Shown: positions 1 to 7,168, numbered from the stretch's first letter. The stretch is DNA of 11,345 bases from Bacteroidales bacterium (GCA_031285575.1 JAITVX010000001.1:1-11345), one strand, 5' to 3'. The notes: generated by a model not told the origin, from the sequence alone. Program-made: numbers and translations.

Positions 1-183
1 AGAATGGAAGCAAGTGGTGTTCACTTCATCGAAAAGTATAGTTATTGGCATACGGTTTACACTTGCGTTAGCCGTCGGATAAAGTCTGGCGTACCTGAGA
101 AGTGGCTTTTGCAAAACTGCAGCAAAATATTAAATTAATATACATTCATAATTTACATATCCCAAAGCTCATCATCCTTTGTA

Positions 184-229
184 AATTTCACCCAACATTA
201 TTATCCATCTGCATGTAATTGGTGAAATT
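184..229. repeat. Inverted repeat upstream of aroC
   Basis: The arms AATTTCACC (184-192) and GGTGAAATT (221-229) are perfect 9-bp inverted copies separated by 28 bases. The right arm lies just upstream of the TAGATTTG promoter box, so the pair would be DNA-level (operator-like) rather than in the transcript. A binding protein cannot be named. The rest of 1-183 is AT-rich and holds no convincing gene. Confidence 0.4.
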
Positions 230-233
230 CATG

Positions 234-241
234 TAGATTTG
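234..241 (+). promoter_or_regulatory. aroC promoter -7 box (Bacteroidota type)
   Basis: TAGATTTG matches the Bacteroidota -7 consensus TAnnTTTG and is followed by C, as in most other boxes of this window. A partial -33 match (TCTG, 208-211) lies 22 bases upstream. The predicted transcript start near 248 leaves a leader of only about 7 bases before the ATG at 255. Confidence 0.6.
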
Positions 242-254
242 CAAAAAAAACGAT

Positions 255-1253
255 ATGAATACTTTCGGACAGCTTTTCAGGATAACAATATTTGGCGAAT
301 CGCACGGATCGGCCATTGGCGTGGTTGTTGACGGATGCCCTCCAGGAATAACAATAAGCAGCGAAGACCTTTTACCCGACCTCAAAAGACGGCAAAGTGG
401 CGGCAGGGGCACAACACCACGAATGGAAGCCGACCTGCCCGAAATACTGAGCGGCATACATGAAAACCACACAACCGGAGCACCCATAACGATAATAACA
501 CGCAACGGTAACCATAGATCGTCCGACTATGACCTGTTCCGCGACATTCCGCGCCCGGGGCACGCCGACTATGTGGCGCGCATCAAATACGCGGGATTTG
601 CTGACATGCGCGGAAGCGGTCACTTCTCGGGACGCATTACATGGGGGCTCGTAGCCGCTGGCGCAATAGCAAAAAAAATAGTCACCCAGGCCAGCATAAC
701 GGCTAGCCTTATTTCCGCCGGAGGCTTGCAAAACATCGACGAAGCTGTTGAAAAGGCAATAGCGGCAAACAACAGCGTGGGAGGAATAGTCGAATGCCGG
801 GTAGCTAACCCGCCAATTGGCCTCGGCGAACCGTTCTTCTACTCTTTCGAGTCGGCACTAAGCCAGCTCATATTCTCAATCCCCGCCATCAGGGGGATTG
901 AATTTGGTGCAGGCTTTGCCGCCACGAGCATGACAGGTTTGGTGCATAACGATGCCTACACGGGTTCAGGAGGCCAAACTACAACAAATAACTCGGGCGG
1001 CGTAAATGGCGGCATAACAAACGGCAACGAAATAGTGTTCCGGATAGCTGTAAAACCCACCTCATCAATCGGCGCAAGGCAGGACACATATAATTTTAAG
1101 GAACAGACAGCCACAGTTCTCCATATAACAGGCCGGCACGACGCCTGCATAGCTTTGCGCGTACCTGTTATAGCCGAAGCTGCCGCTGCAATTGTTCTTG
1201 CAGATCTTGTTCTTATTGACCGGAGTGTGTCGGGTAAAACGCACTGTATGTAG
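255..1253 (+). CDS. aroC: Chorismate synthase
   Basis: This enzyme converts 5-enolpyruvylshikimate-3-phosphate to chorismate, the last step of the shared shikimate pathway, using reduced FMN in the cytoplasm. The 332-residue product carries the family signatures in order: GESHG (residues 14-18, with the conserved His17), GGRGTTPRMEADL (49-61), RPGHADY (100-106, with the second conserved His at 103), MRGSGHFSGR (118-127), GGITNGNEIVFR (252-263) and the C-terminal RHDACIALRVPVIAEA (294-309). The length is slightly short of the usual 350-360 residues, but all signatures are present and the C-terminal tail simply ends soon after the last motif. The ATG at 255 is the only start that gives the expected N-terminus. 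It has its own promoter box at 234-241 and appears monocistronic, with 343 bases before the next promoter-driven unit. Identity is secure. Confidence 0.97.
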   Translation: MNTFGQLFRITIFGESHGSAIGVVVDGCPPGITISSEDLLPDLKRRQSGGRGTTPRMEADLPEILSGIHENHTTGAPITIITRNGNHRSSDYDLFRDIPRPGHADYVARIKYAGFADMRGSGHFSGRITWGLVAAGAIAKKIVTQASITASLISAGGLQNIDEAVEKAIAANNSVGGIVECRVANPPIGLGEPFFYSFESALSQLIFSIPAIRGIEFGAGFAATSMTGLVHNDAYTGSGGQTTTNNSGGVNGGITNGNEIVFRIAVKPTSSIGARQDTYNFKEQTATVLHITGRHDACIALRVPVIAEAAAAIVLADLVLIDRSVSGKTHCM

Positions 1254-1596
1254 AACCTGTTTCTATCTAAGAATGCAATGAGTTGAGCGAAAACGAAATT
1301 ATCCTTATGCATAGAGCAGCCTGTATATAGGCTACAAAGGTGAGAATTGAAATCCGTTTAATCGAAAAGTCTCTGTAACTGATTTGTTCTTAAATGTTTT
1401 AAAGAGCTATTGCTGATCCTAATTGAATACTAATGTTATTTTTTATTTCATGAATAAGTTTTTATTGAATTCCAATGCAAAATAAATATGCATGACAAAT
1501 GTCATTTTGATATACCCGAAGATAAAGTACCCAAATCCCCCAAAGAAAATCTTGGCGGCTGCGTAACAGTTATGTAAATTTGATTTTTTATAATAC
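1254..1596. other. AT-rich intergenic region without a gene
   Basis: No coding region is supported here. A weak 5-bp hairpin (AGCCT 1318-1322 / AGGCT 1329-1333, no T-tract) is the only terminator-like structure after aroC. A 14-bp dyad, ATGACA-AA-TGTCAT (1492-1505), lies about 100 bases upstream of the next promoter and could be an operator. The stretch ends in the promoter of the secreted-protein gene. Confidence 0.5.
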
Positions 1597-1605
1597 GTGC
1601 GCGCG

Positions 1606-1613
1606 TATCTTTG
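1606..1613 (+). promoter_or_regulatory. Promoter -7 box of the T9SS cargo gene
   Basis: TATCTTTG followed by C matches TAnnTTTG. TTTG at 1579-1582 is a possible -33 element, although the 23-base spacing is a little long. Transcription would begin near 1620, so translation must start downstream of that point. This decides the start codon of the following gene. Confidence 0.6.
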
Positions 1614-1653
1614 CAGAATTAAATATACAGATTACCAACATAACGAAAAGAGT

Positions 1654-3129
1654 TTGAAAATAATTATTCCCTGCGTTTTACTTGCCATTGCATCTTTTTT
1701 CCCGGAAAAATGCGGCGCCCAAACCGACTGTTCCATTCCGGTTCAGCCGGTGCTTAACGCAGTAACGGTAAACCCTGCAAACGGAAACGTTACGCTAAGA
1801 TGGGCGCCAAGCCCATCGCCCGATATTGCCGCATATATAATATATACGTACAGTAACGGCGCAGGACTGCCGGTCGATACCATAAAAGACCCGTCGGCAA
1901 CAAGCCACACATATTCAACTCCGGCCACAAAATACTTCAGTGTTACATACGTGGTTGCCGCCCACAGAAATCCAAACTGTACAAGTCCGCTGTCGAACCA
2001 CCTGAACACAATCTTTGCCGAATCGTCAATAGACACATGCGGCAATAAAATATCGATAAAATGGAACAGCTATTTCGGCGAACCTACGCCGGTAGTGAAC
2101 TATGCCGTGATGTCGTCGGCAAACGGAAGCGATTTTACACAGATAGCCGAACTGCCTGGCAACAGTACAGAATTTACCTTCAGCAACTTTAACGTCAACA
2201 GCCAGTACAGTTTTTTTGTTGAAGCAAAACTCGAAGGCGGAGGTAATTCAAGGTCGAATATGACATCCGTTGTGACGAACATGCAGAGGCCACCAGCCTG
2301 GATAAATGCCGATTATGCAACGGTTGAAGACAACCGCATAGAGCTTTCGTTTACATACGACCACGATACGGAAATAAAGTCATTTCTGCTCGAAAGACAG
2401 ACTGGGAACGGAGGCTTTACTGCACTGGCAGACATAAACTCTTCCGGCAATACTCTACTTTACTCCGATGCTACCGCTGATGTTTCGGCAGTAAACCGCT
2501 ACCGGCTTTCGGCCATGAACAGTTGTGCTGTTCCTGCGACAGTTTCAAACGAAGCATCAAATATTGTTCTGAGTGTGGAAAACGCCAGTGGCGTCATACA
2601 GATTAAATGGAATCCCTGTAAACAATGGAACGGGAAGGTTGACAGCTATTCTCTGTTTGCCATTTCTGGTAACAATACGATAAACCTTGCTGTAACGTCC
2701 GACACCTCATACACATTAAACTATAACAGCATAATGTATGAGGTCAATTCCGACAGAATATGTTTCTTTGTCAGAGCCTCGGAGATGCTTAATCCATACG
2801 GCATAAACGGTTCTTCCGTTTCGCAAACCGAATGTATTGTACCTGTTGAAAATATTGCAGTTCCCGATGTATTCACACCCAACGGCGATCTGGTAAACGA
2901 TCTGTTCAAGCCTGTTCTGTCGTTTGTTCCTACCGAATATCACCTTGTAATAACAGATCGCCATGGACGCATCATTTTTGAAACAGGAAATGGCGATGCC
3001 TCATGGGACGGTTCCTTCAACGGTTCACCTGTTGGTCAGGATGTTTACCTGTGGCATCTGAAAGTCAGAGCCCCTGGCGGGTCGGTCATCAACAGAACCG
3101 GCGCTGTTACGGTTTATTTTAACCGGTAA
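1654..3129 (+). CDS. Secreted protein with fibronectin-III-like repeats and T9SS type B sorting domain
   Basis: Likely exported by Sec and then across the outer membrane by the type IX system. The chosen start is TTG at 1654: the longest open frame begins at GTG 1597, but that codon lies upstream of the promoter box at 1606-1613, and no ATG occurs before residue 153. TTG gives a 491-residue protein beginning MKIIIPCVLLAIASF with a plausible signal peptide cut after CGA (residue 22) before Gln23. Roughly four beta-rich fibronectin-III-like segments follow (about 29-120, 124-208, 212-308, 310-395), each with VxLxW- or SIKW-type strands. Residues 403-491 are the CHU_C / gliding-motility-associated C-terminal domain: VFTPNGDLVNDLF, a DRHGRIIFET strand, WDGSFNG, VYLW and a terminal GAVTVYF. 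Cysteines at 129, 291 and 322 begin several segments. No catalytic domain is visible, so an adhesive or structural surface role is inferred; ligand unknown. Confidence 0.85.
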   Translation: MKIIIPCVLLAIASFFPEKCGAQTDCSIPVQPVLNAVTVNPANGNVTLRWAPSPSPDIAAYIIYTYSNGAGLPVDTIKDPSATSHTYSTPATKYFSVTYVVAAHRNPNCTSPLSNHLNTIFAESSIDTCGNKISIKWNSYFGEPTPVVNYAVMSSANGSDFTQIAELPGNSTEFTFSNFNVNSQYSFFVEAKLEGGGNSRSNMTSVVTNMQRPPAWINADYATVEDNRIELSFTYDHDTEIKSFLLERQTGNGGFTALADINSSGNTLLYSDATADVSAVNRYRLSAMNSCAVPATVSNEASNIVLSVENASGVIQIKWNPCKQWNGKVDSYSLFAISGNNTINLAVTSDTSYTLNYNSIMYEVNSDRICFFVRASEMLNPYGINGSSVSQTECIVPVENIAVPDVFTPNGDLVNDLFKPVLSFVPTEYHLVITDRHGRIIFETGNGDASWDGSFNGSPVGQDVYLWHLKVRAPGGSVINRTGAVTVYFNR

Positions 3130-3146
3130 TTTTATTTCCTTTTTTC
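3107..3146 (+). terminator. Probable terminator overlapping the stop codon
   Basis: TTACGGTT (3107-3114) pairs with AACC (3121-3124) and GTAA (3126-3129) around one bulged G with a TATTTT loop, followed by a T-rich tail (TTTTATTTCCTTTTTT). The 3' arm contains the TAA stop of the T9SS cargo gene. The stem is short, so strength is uncertain. Confidence 0.4.
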
Positions 3147-3238
3147 CATGAAAAATTATAACATTGCACATTGTTGACTGGAGTGCACGTCTGTGCCATT
3201 CAGCCTGTTTTTAACAATCATGAATTTTAAAATATCAA

Positions 3239-4822
3239 ATGATGAGAAAGCTACAAATCTTAATTATCCCGTTACTGCTTTTCAGTATGATGGCATGCAA
3301 TTCAAAAAAAGTTGAAAAAGAGTATCCCATGTTTTGGACATGGCTTGATTATCGTCCCGGAATGAATTTTGATTCAATATGCACAGTAATGAACAATACT
3401 GGAATCGACGGAGTAATGCTCAATGCTCCTACACCCGACGATTACAGGAAAGCCATACCAATTGCGCATGAGCACGGAATAGAAGTTTATGCATGGCTAT
3501 GGACAATGAACCTTGAACATGGAAGGGACTCTATCGTAAAAGCCCATCCTGAATGGCAAAGCGTTAACAGAAAAGGCGAAAGCCTTGCCGATACCAGGGC
3601 ATACGTCGATTATTATAAGTTTATGTGCCCGGCACTGCCAGAAGTACGCGAATTTATCAAGAACAAAGTAACAGCATATTGTGAAGTTGAAGGATTAAAC
3701 GGAATAGCCATCGACTATCACCGCTTTGTTGACGTTATCCTGCCAACAACCCTTTGGTCGCGCTATGGAATAGTGCAGGATAAAGAGTACCCTGAATTTG
3801 ACTATGGATACCATCCTGAAATGCTCAGGCTGTTTAAGGAAGAATATGGATACGATCCGCTCGAACAGGAAGATCCTTCAGCCGATGAAAACTGGTTACA
3901 ATTCAGATGCGACCAGATTACGGAAGTTGCAAATATGATAGCGGAAGTTGTTCATGCCCATGGAAAAGTAATGGCAGCGTCGCCATTCCCGACTCCCAAG
4001 ATGGCCAGAAAAATGGTGCGTCAGGATTGGGGAAAATGGAACCTCGACATAGTCTTTCCTATGGTGTATCATAATTATTATACAGGCGACGTTAGCTTTA
4101 TTGCAGACTGTGCAATGGAAAACGTTCGCGACAAAAACGCCATGACCACTCCATACTGCGGAATGACTGCAACCAATGGCCCGGCAATGTTCGACTGCAT
4201 GAATGCAGCCCTTAAAAACGGCGCCGAAGGAATTGCCATATTCACAATAGGAGGCTTGCGGTCGCCCGAAATAAGGCAGCAGTTTAAAGCCTATGCCGAC
4301 AGTGCAAGGGCGGCAAGAGCTGCTGCAAAAGGACAACCCAAACCGCAGATAACAGCCACAGCCAACTCCGACCCATTCCAAAATAAAGGAATTATGAATG
4401 CCATGAACCTCAGAATGACTGCCTATTTAAGCTTGGCAAAAGCCTGCCTTCTTCCTGAAATAAGGAAAGCAAACCAGGCAGAAGTTATGCGTGCTGCAAC
4501 AGAAGCCATGCAGGTTAATAACCCCGGCGACTATATTAACCGCCTGACGGCGGGAAGCAGGCGGAATCCTGAAATGCAGCCAGTAAGGCAAGCAATAGCC
4601 GGTCAGTTTGCAAAAGACCAGGAAACAATTAAGATAGACCTTACAGATTACTCGCTTGATAAAGAATATGGTTACACCAAAAATTATAAAGTAACCGACA
4701 GGAACAGTAACGTTACGTTCGATGTTATCTTTTATTTCTATGGAGGAATAATATCGGGATGGAGCGTTGAACCTGTTATGGAATCATTTGCGAACTATTC
4801 AAAAACTTTGGCAAAGAATTAA
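3239..4822 (+). CDS. Lipoprotein with GHL10-like glycoside-hydrolase TIM barrel
   Basis: The 527-residue product starts with a lipoprotein signal: basic MMRK, a hydrophobic stretch, then FSMMAC with the lipid-modified Cys at 20. Two adjacent ATGs (3239 and 3242) are both possible starts. Residues about 30-355 resemble the barrel of glycosyl-hydrolase-like proteins (GHL10 / DUF187 relatives): the opening MFWTWLDYR, an early GIDGVMLN strand, HEHGIEVYAWLWTMN (77-91), GLNGIAIDYHRF (152-163, with Asp159 in the position of the family's conserved LDYxRY-type motif), PMVYHNYY (274-281) and a late GAEGIAIFTIGG strand (328-339). An Ala-rich linker (355-370) leads to a C-terminal region (about 372-527) that I do not recognise, helical then beta-rich. 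An outer-membrane or periplasmic carbohydrate-active role is inferred from the fold; substrate and even catalysis are unproven. No promoter box is evident upstream. Confidence 0.75.
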   Translation: MMRKLQILIIPLLLFSMMACNSKKVEKEYPMFWTWLDYRPGMNFDSICTVMNNTGIDGVMLNAPTPDDYRKAIPIAHEHGIEVYAWLWTMNLEHGRDSIVKAHPEWQSVNRKGESLADTRAYVDYYKFMCPALPEVREFIKNKVTAYCEVEGLNGIAIDYHRFVDVILPTTLWSRYGIVQDKEYPEFDYGYHPEMLRLFKEEYGYDPLEQEDPSADENWLQFRCDQITEVANMIAEVVHAHGKVMAASPFPTPKMARKMVRQDWGKWNLDIVFPMVYHNYYTGDVSFIADCAMENVRDKNAMTTPYCGMTATNGPAMFDCMNAALKNGAEGIAIFTIGGLRSPEIRQQFKAYADSARAARAAAKGQPKPQITATANSDPFQNKGIMNAMNLRMTAYLSLAKACLLPEIRKANQAEVMRAATEAMQVNNPGDYINRLTAGSRRNPEMQPVRQAIAGQFAKDQETIKIDLTDYSLDKEYGYTKNYKVTDRNSNVTFDVIFYFYGGIISGWSVEPVMESFANYSKTLAKN

Positions 4823-4841
4823 CAGAAATTAAAAAAAGTTC

Positions 4842-4849
4842 TATCTTTG
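4842..4849 (+). promoter_or_regulatory. tRNA-Pro promoter -7 box
   Basis: TATCTTTG followed by C matches the Bacteroidota -7 consensus. It lies 20 bases after the lipoprotein stop codon and 71 bases before the tRNA. The predicted transcript would begin near 4856 and carry two small hairpins before the tRNA. No good -33 box is visible at the expected distance. Confidence 0.55.
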
Positions 4850-4860
4850 CCGTTCAAAAC

Positions 4861-4919
4861 TCCGTCGTTTTATGACGGAAGAGGCCAGGAATTTTGAATT
4901 AAAACCTATTAAAGGTTTT
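4861..4919 (+). other. Two hairpins in the tRNA-Pro 5' leader
   Basis: TCCGTC (4861-4866) pairs with GACGGA (4874-4879) over a 7-base loop. AAAACC (4901-4906) pairs with GGTTTT (4914-4919) over a 7-base loop, ending one base before the tRNA. The second has a terminator-like T-rich 3' arm. They may be processing signals or incidental. Confidence 0.35.
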
Positions 4920-4920
4920 T

Positions 4921-4994
4921 CGGGGTGTAGCACAGTTGGCTAGCGCGCTACGTTCGGGACGTAGAGGTCGGAAGTTCGAGTCTTCTCACCCCGA
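4921..4994 (+). tRNA. tRNA-Pro (anticodon CGG)
   Basis: A complete cloverleaf is visible. The acceptor stem CGGGGTG (4921-4927) pairs perfectly with CACCCCG (4987-4993), with A4994 as discriminator. The anticodon stem CTACG/CGTAG encloses the loop TTCGGGA, with anticodon CGG at 4955-4957, reading CCG. The T arm is GGAAG-TTCGAGT-CTTCT. C1-G72 with A73 is the usual bacterial tRNA-Pro identity set. The D stem GCAC/GCGC has one A-C mismatch (4932 with 4945). CCA is not encoded, so it must be added after transcription. Confidence 0.95.
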
Positions 4995-5076
4995 CAAAGA
5001 TAAAAACAGACAGTTTTATACGGGATTTATCGGGTTGTTTGTTTGATAATTTGGGAAGAATCATGGTTTGAATGGT

Positions 5077-5118
5077 CAAAAGCCTTCTTTGAAGAAATTC
5101 AAAGGGGCTTTTGTTTTT
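5077..5118 (+). terminator. Strong rho-independent terminator after tRNA-Pro
   Basis: A long hairpin is formed by CAAAAGCC (5077-5084) with GGCTTTTG (5106-5113) and by CTTTGAA (5087-5093) with TTCAAAG (5098-5104), around a GAAA tetraloop (5094-5097), followed by TTTTT (5114-5118). This is the clearest intrinsic terminator of the window and separates the tRNA unit from lipAB. Confidence 0.85.
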
Positions 5119-5223
5119 CTGTAACTTTACTTCAATACAAAGCCATGTTTTTCAGGCGTATTCTTCGTTATAATCAATTAAGATAAAAATCCAGAACATA
5201 TAGTATTTTGGCGATGATTGCTT

Positions 5224-5231
5224 TAACTTTG
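5224..5231 (+). promoter_or_regulatory. lipA promoter -7 box
   Basis: TAACTTTG followed by C matches TAnnTTTG. Only five bases separate it from the lipA ATG (5237), so transcription should begin at or within a base or two of the start codon, predicting a leaderless mRNA. A -33 element is not obvious. Confidence 0.55.
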
Positions 5232-5236
5232 CGGTT

Positions 5237-6082
5237 ATGGAAAAGACGAGCAGGCTGCCTTCATGGTTTAAGATGCAAAGGGCGGCGGGAGAAAATTATA
5301 TTGCAGTTAAAAAGACGGTTGAAAGCTACGGGCTTAATACAATATGCGTAAGCGGACGCTGTCCCAATATAGGGGAATGCTGGAATGCAGGTTCGGCCAC
5401 ATTTATGATACTTGGCGATATATGCACCAGGGCATGTCGGTTCTGCGCCACAAAAACAGGACGGCCGTCGGCGCCCGACGCCGATGAACCATTACACCTT
5501 GCCGAAGCTGTCGATGAACTTAACCTTAAACATTGCGTTATAACTTCCGTTGACAGGGACGACCTTTATGACCGAGGGGCGGGACACTGGGCGGAAACGG
5601 TAAAACAGGTTAAAAAAATAAACGGTAACGTAACAATTGAATGCCTTATTCCCGATTTTGACGGAAAAACATCTCTTATTAGAAAGATAATTGAAGCAAA
5701 GCCCGAAATAATTTCGCACAACATTGAAACCGTGCGAAGATTAACTCCACAGATAAGGACAAAAGCAGATTACGACAGGAGCCTTGGCGTTCTCAACCTC
5801 ATTTCGCAGGCCGGCATTACGGCAAAAAGCGGTTTTATGCTTGGGCTTGGCGAAACCGGCGAAGAAATACTGCAAACAATTAATGACATATTTAATTCAG
5901 GATGCACTATCCTGACAATAGGCCAATACCTTCAACCGTCATTCGCTCACATGGAAGCTGTTAAATACTACACTCCTGATGAGTTTGATGAATACAGAAA
6001 TATAGCCCTTAACACAGGCTTCAGGTTTGTAGAAAGCAGCCCGCATGCAAGGTCGTCATACCACGCTGTCAGACACGTATAA
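5237..6082 (+). CDS. lipA: Lipoyl synthase (radical SAM)
   Basis: LipA inserts two sulfur atoms into protein-bound octanoyl groups to make lipoyl cofactors on 2-oxoacid dehydrogenase and glycine-cleavage subunits. The 281-residue product has both expected iron-sulfur sites: the auxiliary cluster motif CX4CX5C at Cys37, Cys42 and Cys48, and the radical-SAM CX3CX2C at Cys63, Cys67 and Cys70 (CTRACRFC). Downstream are VTSVDRDDL (102-110), NIETV, GFMLGLGE and the C-terminal RSSYHA (272-277), whose serine is a known cluster ligand in the family. Length is typical. The ATG at 5237 gives a normal N-terminus (KTSRLPSWFK). The stop at 6080-6082 is one base from the next start, so it is cotranscribed with lipB. 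Confidence 0.97.
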   Translation: MEKTSRLPSWFKMQRAAGENYIAVKKTVESYGLNTICVSGRCPNIGECWNAGSATFMILGDICTRACRFCATKTGRPSAPDADEPLHLAEAVDELNLKHCVITSVDRDDLYDRGAGHWAETVKQVKKINGNVTIECLIPDFDGKTSLIRKIIEAKPEIISHNIETVRRLTPQIRTKADYDRSLGVLNLISQAGITAKSGFMLGLGETGEEILQTINDIFNSGCTILTIGQYLQPSFAHMEAVKYYTPDEFDEYRNIALNTGFRFVESSPHARSSYHAVRHV

Positions 6083-6083
6083 C

Positions 6084-6785
6084 ATGAATAAGATAGCCTC
6101 CCCATATAAAGTTCGGCTTCATGACATGGGAGTTTGCGGTTTTAAAGAAACATGGGAATTTCAGGCAGCCATCTTCGCTGAAATGACGTCAATTAAAAAA
6201 TCTGCAGGCTACAATGTGTTTTCAGGAACATTGATTTTTGTTGAACATCCGCACGTATATACCCTCGGGAAAAGCGGTTCGCAGAGCAATATGCTTACAG
6301 ATACCGGGGGCTTGCAAAACATAGGTGCTTCATTTTATAAAATAGACCGAGGAGGAGATATCACATATCATGGGCCGGGACAGTTAGTATGCTATCCGGT
6401 TTTCGACCTTGAAGCATTGAATATCGGGCTTAAACAGTATATTTACAATCTCGAGGAAGCGATAATAAGAGTCGTTGCAGAGTACGGACCTGAAGCCTCG
6501 CGGCTCGAAGGCAAAACAGGCGTCTGGATAGCCTCCGGGGTTGAGGGAAGAGCACGGAAAATATGTGCAATAGGAGTAAAGGCAAGCAGGTTTGTAACCA
6601 TGCACGGGCTGGCGTTTAACGTAAATACAGACCTCAGGTATTTCAACCATATAAACCCCTGTGGTTTTACGGATAAGGACGTTACATCGCTTGAGTGCGA
6701 ACTGGGGGAAAAACAAAGTATGGATGAGGCAAAAAGAATAGTTGGCGAAAAATTAAGGGAAATATTTAATCTGGAACTAATCTGA
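6084..6785 (+). CDS. lipB: Octanoyl-[acyl-carrier-protein]:protein N-octanoyltransferase
   Basis: LipB moves octanoate from acyl carrier protein onto the lipoyl-domain lysine, making the substrate for LipA encoded one base upstream. The open frame extends back to 6045 inside lipA, but ATG 6084 is preferred: it follows the lipA stop directly and yields a 233-residue protein of family-typical length. Motifs: RGGDITYHGPGQL (89-101, His96 conserved), the catalytic lysine region RKICAIGVK (158-166, Lys159), SRFVTMHGLAFNVN (168-181) and the catalytic cysteine in INPCGF (Cys193). The Lys-to-Cys spacing of 34 equals that of the E. coli enzyme. The last codons, from 6778 on, fall inside sequence duplicated at the recJ start, so the extreme C-terminus (LI) may have been shaped by that event or be the ancestral junction. 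Confidence 0.95.
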   Translation: MNKIASPYKVRLHDMGVCGFKETWEFQAAIFAEMTSIKKSAGYNVFSGTLIFVEHPHVYTLGKSGSQSNMLTDTGGLQNIGASFYKIDRGGDITYHGPGQLVCYPVFDLEALNIGLKQYIYNLEEAIIRVVAEYGPEASRLEGKTGVWIASGVEGRARKICAIGVKASRFVTMHGLAFNVNTDLRYFNHINPCGFTDKDVTSLECELGEKQSMDEAKRIVGEKLREIFNLELI

Positions 6786-6807
6786 TGGATAATAAGCGAT
6801 CAGGGAG
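6778..6807 (+). repeat. Degenerate copy of the recJ translation start
   Basis: These 30 bases match 7214-7254 at the recJ start with one 11-base deletion and one substitution (T6800 versus A7247). TAATCTGATGGA (6778-6789) equals 7214-7225, and ATGGATAATAAGCGA (6785-6799) equals 7232-7246. The deletion is bounded by the two ATGGA copies in recJ, as expected from slippage. The lipB stop TGA overlaps the relic ATG as TGATG. Confidence 0.8.
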
Positions 6808-6833
6808 TTTCAAGATTGCACACCTGCACGTAA

Positions 6834-6881
6834 AACACCCCCTCCGCGCGGCTACTCAAATGCCGTGCGGGGGGGGGTGTT
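6834..6881 (+). other. Very stable GC-rich hairpin after lipB
   Basis: AACACCCCCTCCGCGCGGC (6834-6852) pairs with 6862-6881, leaving a 9-base loop, one bulged G and two G-T pairs. The 3' arm holds nine consecutive G residues (6869-6877). No T-tract follows, so it is not a standard intrinsic terminator. It could still end or stabilise the lipAB transcript, or be part of a dispersed repeat. Confidence 0.6.
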
Positions 6882-7059
6882 CGTCATTGCGAACCGCGAG
6901 GTACGAAGCGGGAAGCAATCCAGTGGTTGTATTGTTTCTCTGGATTGCTTCGTCGCTTCGCTCCTACCAATGACATAATTGCGTAAATTATTGATTTTAA
7001 GCAAATATGTCATATCCGCATTATGCCCCAAAACTTTGGGGTGAACTCTCGCAATGACG
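6882..7059. repeat. REP-like palindromic repeat, copy 1
   Basis: The outer arms CGTCATTGCGA (6882-6892) and TCGCAATGACG (7049-7059) are perfect inverted copies. Inside, GTCATTG (6883-6889) also pairs with CAATGAC (6968-6974), and AAGCAATCCAG pairs with CTGGATTGCTT, forming a compact imperfect palindrome over 6883-6974. This resembles the widely dispersed CGTCATTGCGA...GAAGCAATCC palindromes that yield spurious ORF calls in many bacterial genomes. A further dyad, CCCCAAAACTTTGGGG (7026-7041), lies inside. No transposase is present. Confidence 0.75.
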
Positions 7060-7160
7060 GTGCTGCAACACGGTTGCGCGAAGTTGCGCAAGTATCCCGC
7101 AGTGGTGCATGAGGGTTGATACACAAACAGCGCTCAGCTTTCATATTTATGAAATAATCA

Positions 7161-7168
7161 TATCTTTG
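7161..7168 (+). promoter_or_regulatory. recJ promoter -7 box
   Basis: TATCTTTG followed by C matches TAnnTTTG. TTTC (7139-7142) is a weak -33 candidate. Transcription would begin near 7175, with a leader of about 46 bases before ATG 7221. The box lies inside the segment that appears to have been inserted between lipB and recJ. Confidence 0.55.

Noticed and set aside
1..138. Open frame from the window edge to the stop at 136-138, and another ending at 80-82, as possible 3' ends of an upstream gene
   Set aside because: Both are short, neither translation resembles a known C-terminus, and the two frames cannot be told apart without sequence to the left. A truncated gene end here is possible but unsupported.
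1597..1653. N-terminal extension of the T9SS cargo (GTG start)
   Set aside because: It overlaps the promoter box and would put charged residues before the signal peptide.
6785..6973. 62-codon ORF beginning at the lipB stop
   Set aside because: It starts in the degenerate recJ-start copy and runs through the GC hairpin and palindromic repeat. Its product is the typical spurious translation of such repeats.
6882..7059. CRISPR-like interpretation of the repeats
   Set aside because: The repeats are palindromic, only two, far apart, and without regular spacers or cas genes.
6852..7124. 90-codon minus-strand ORF across the lipB-recJ spacer
   Set aside because: The translation contains RSEATKQSRE and LDCFPLRTSRFAMT, the familiar artefact of reading through a CGTCATTGCGA-type palindrome, not a protein.
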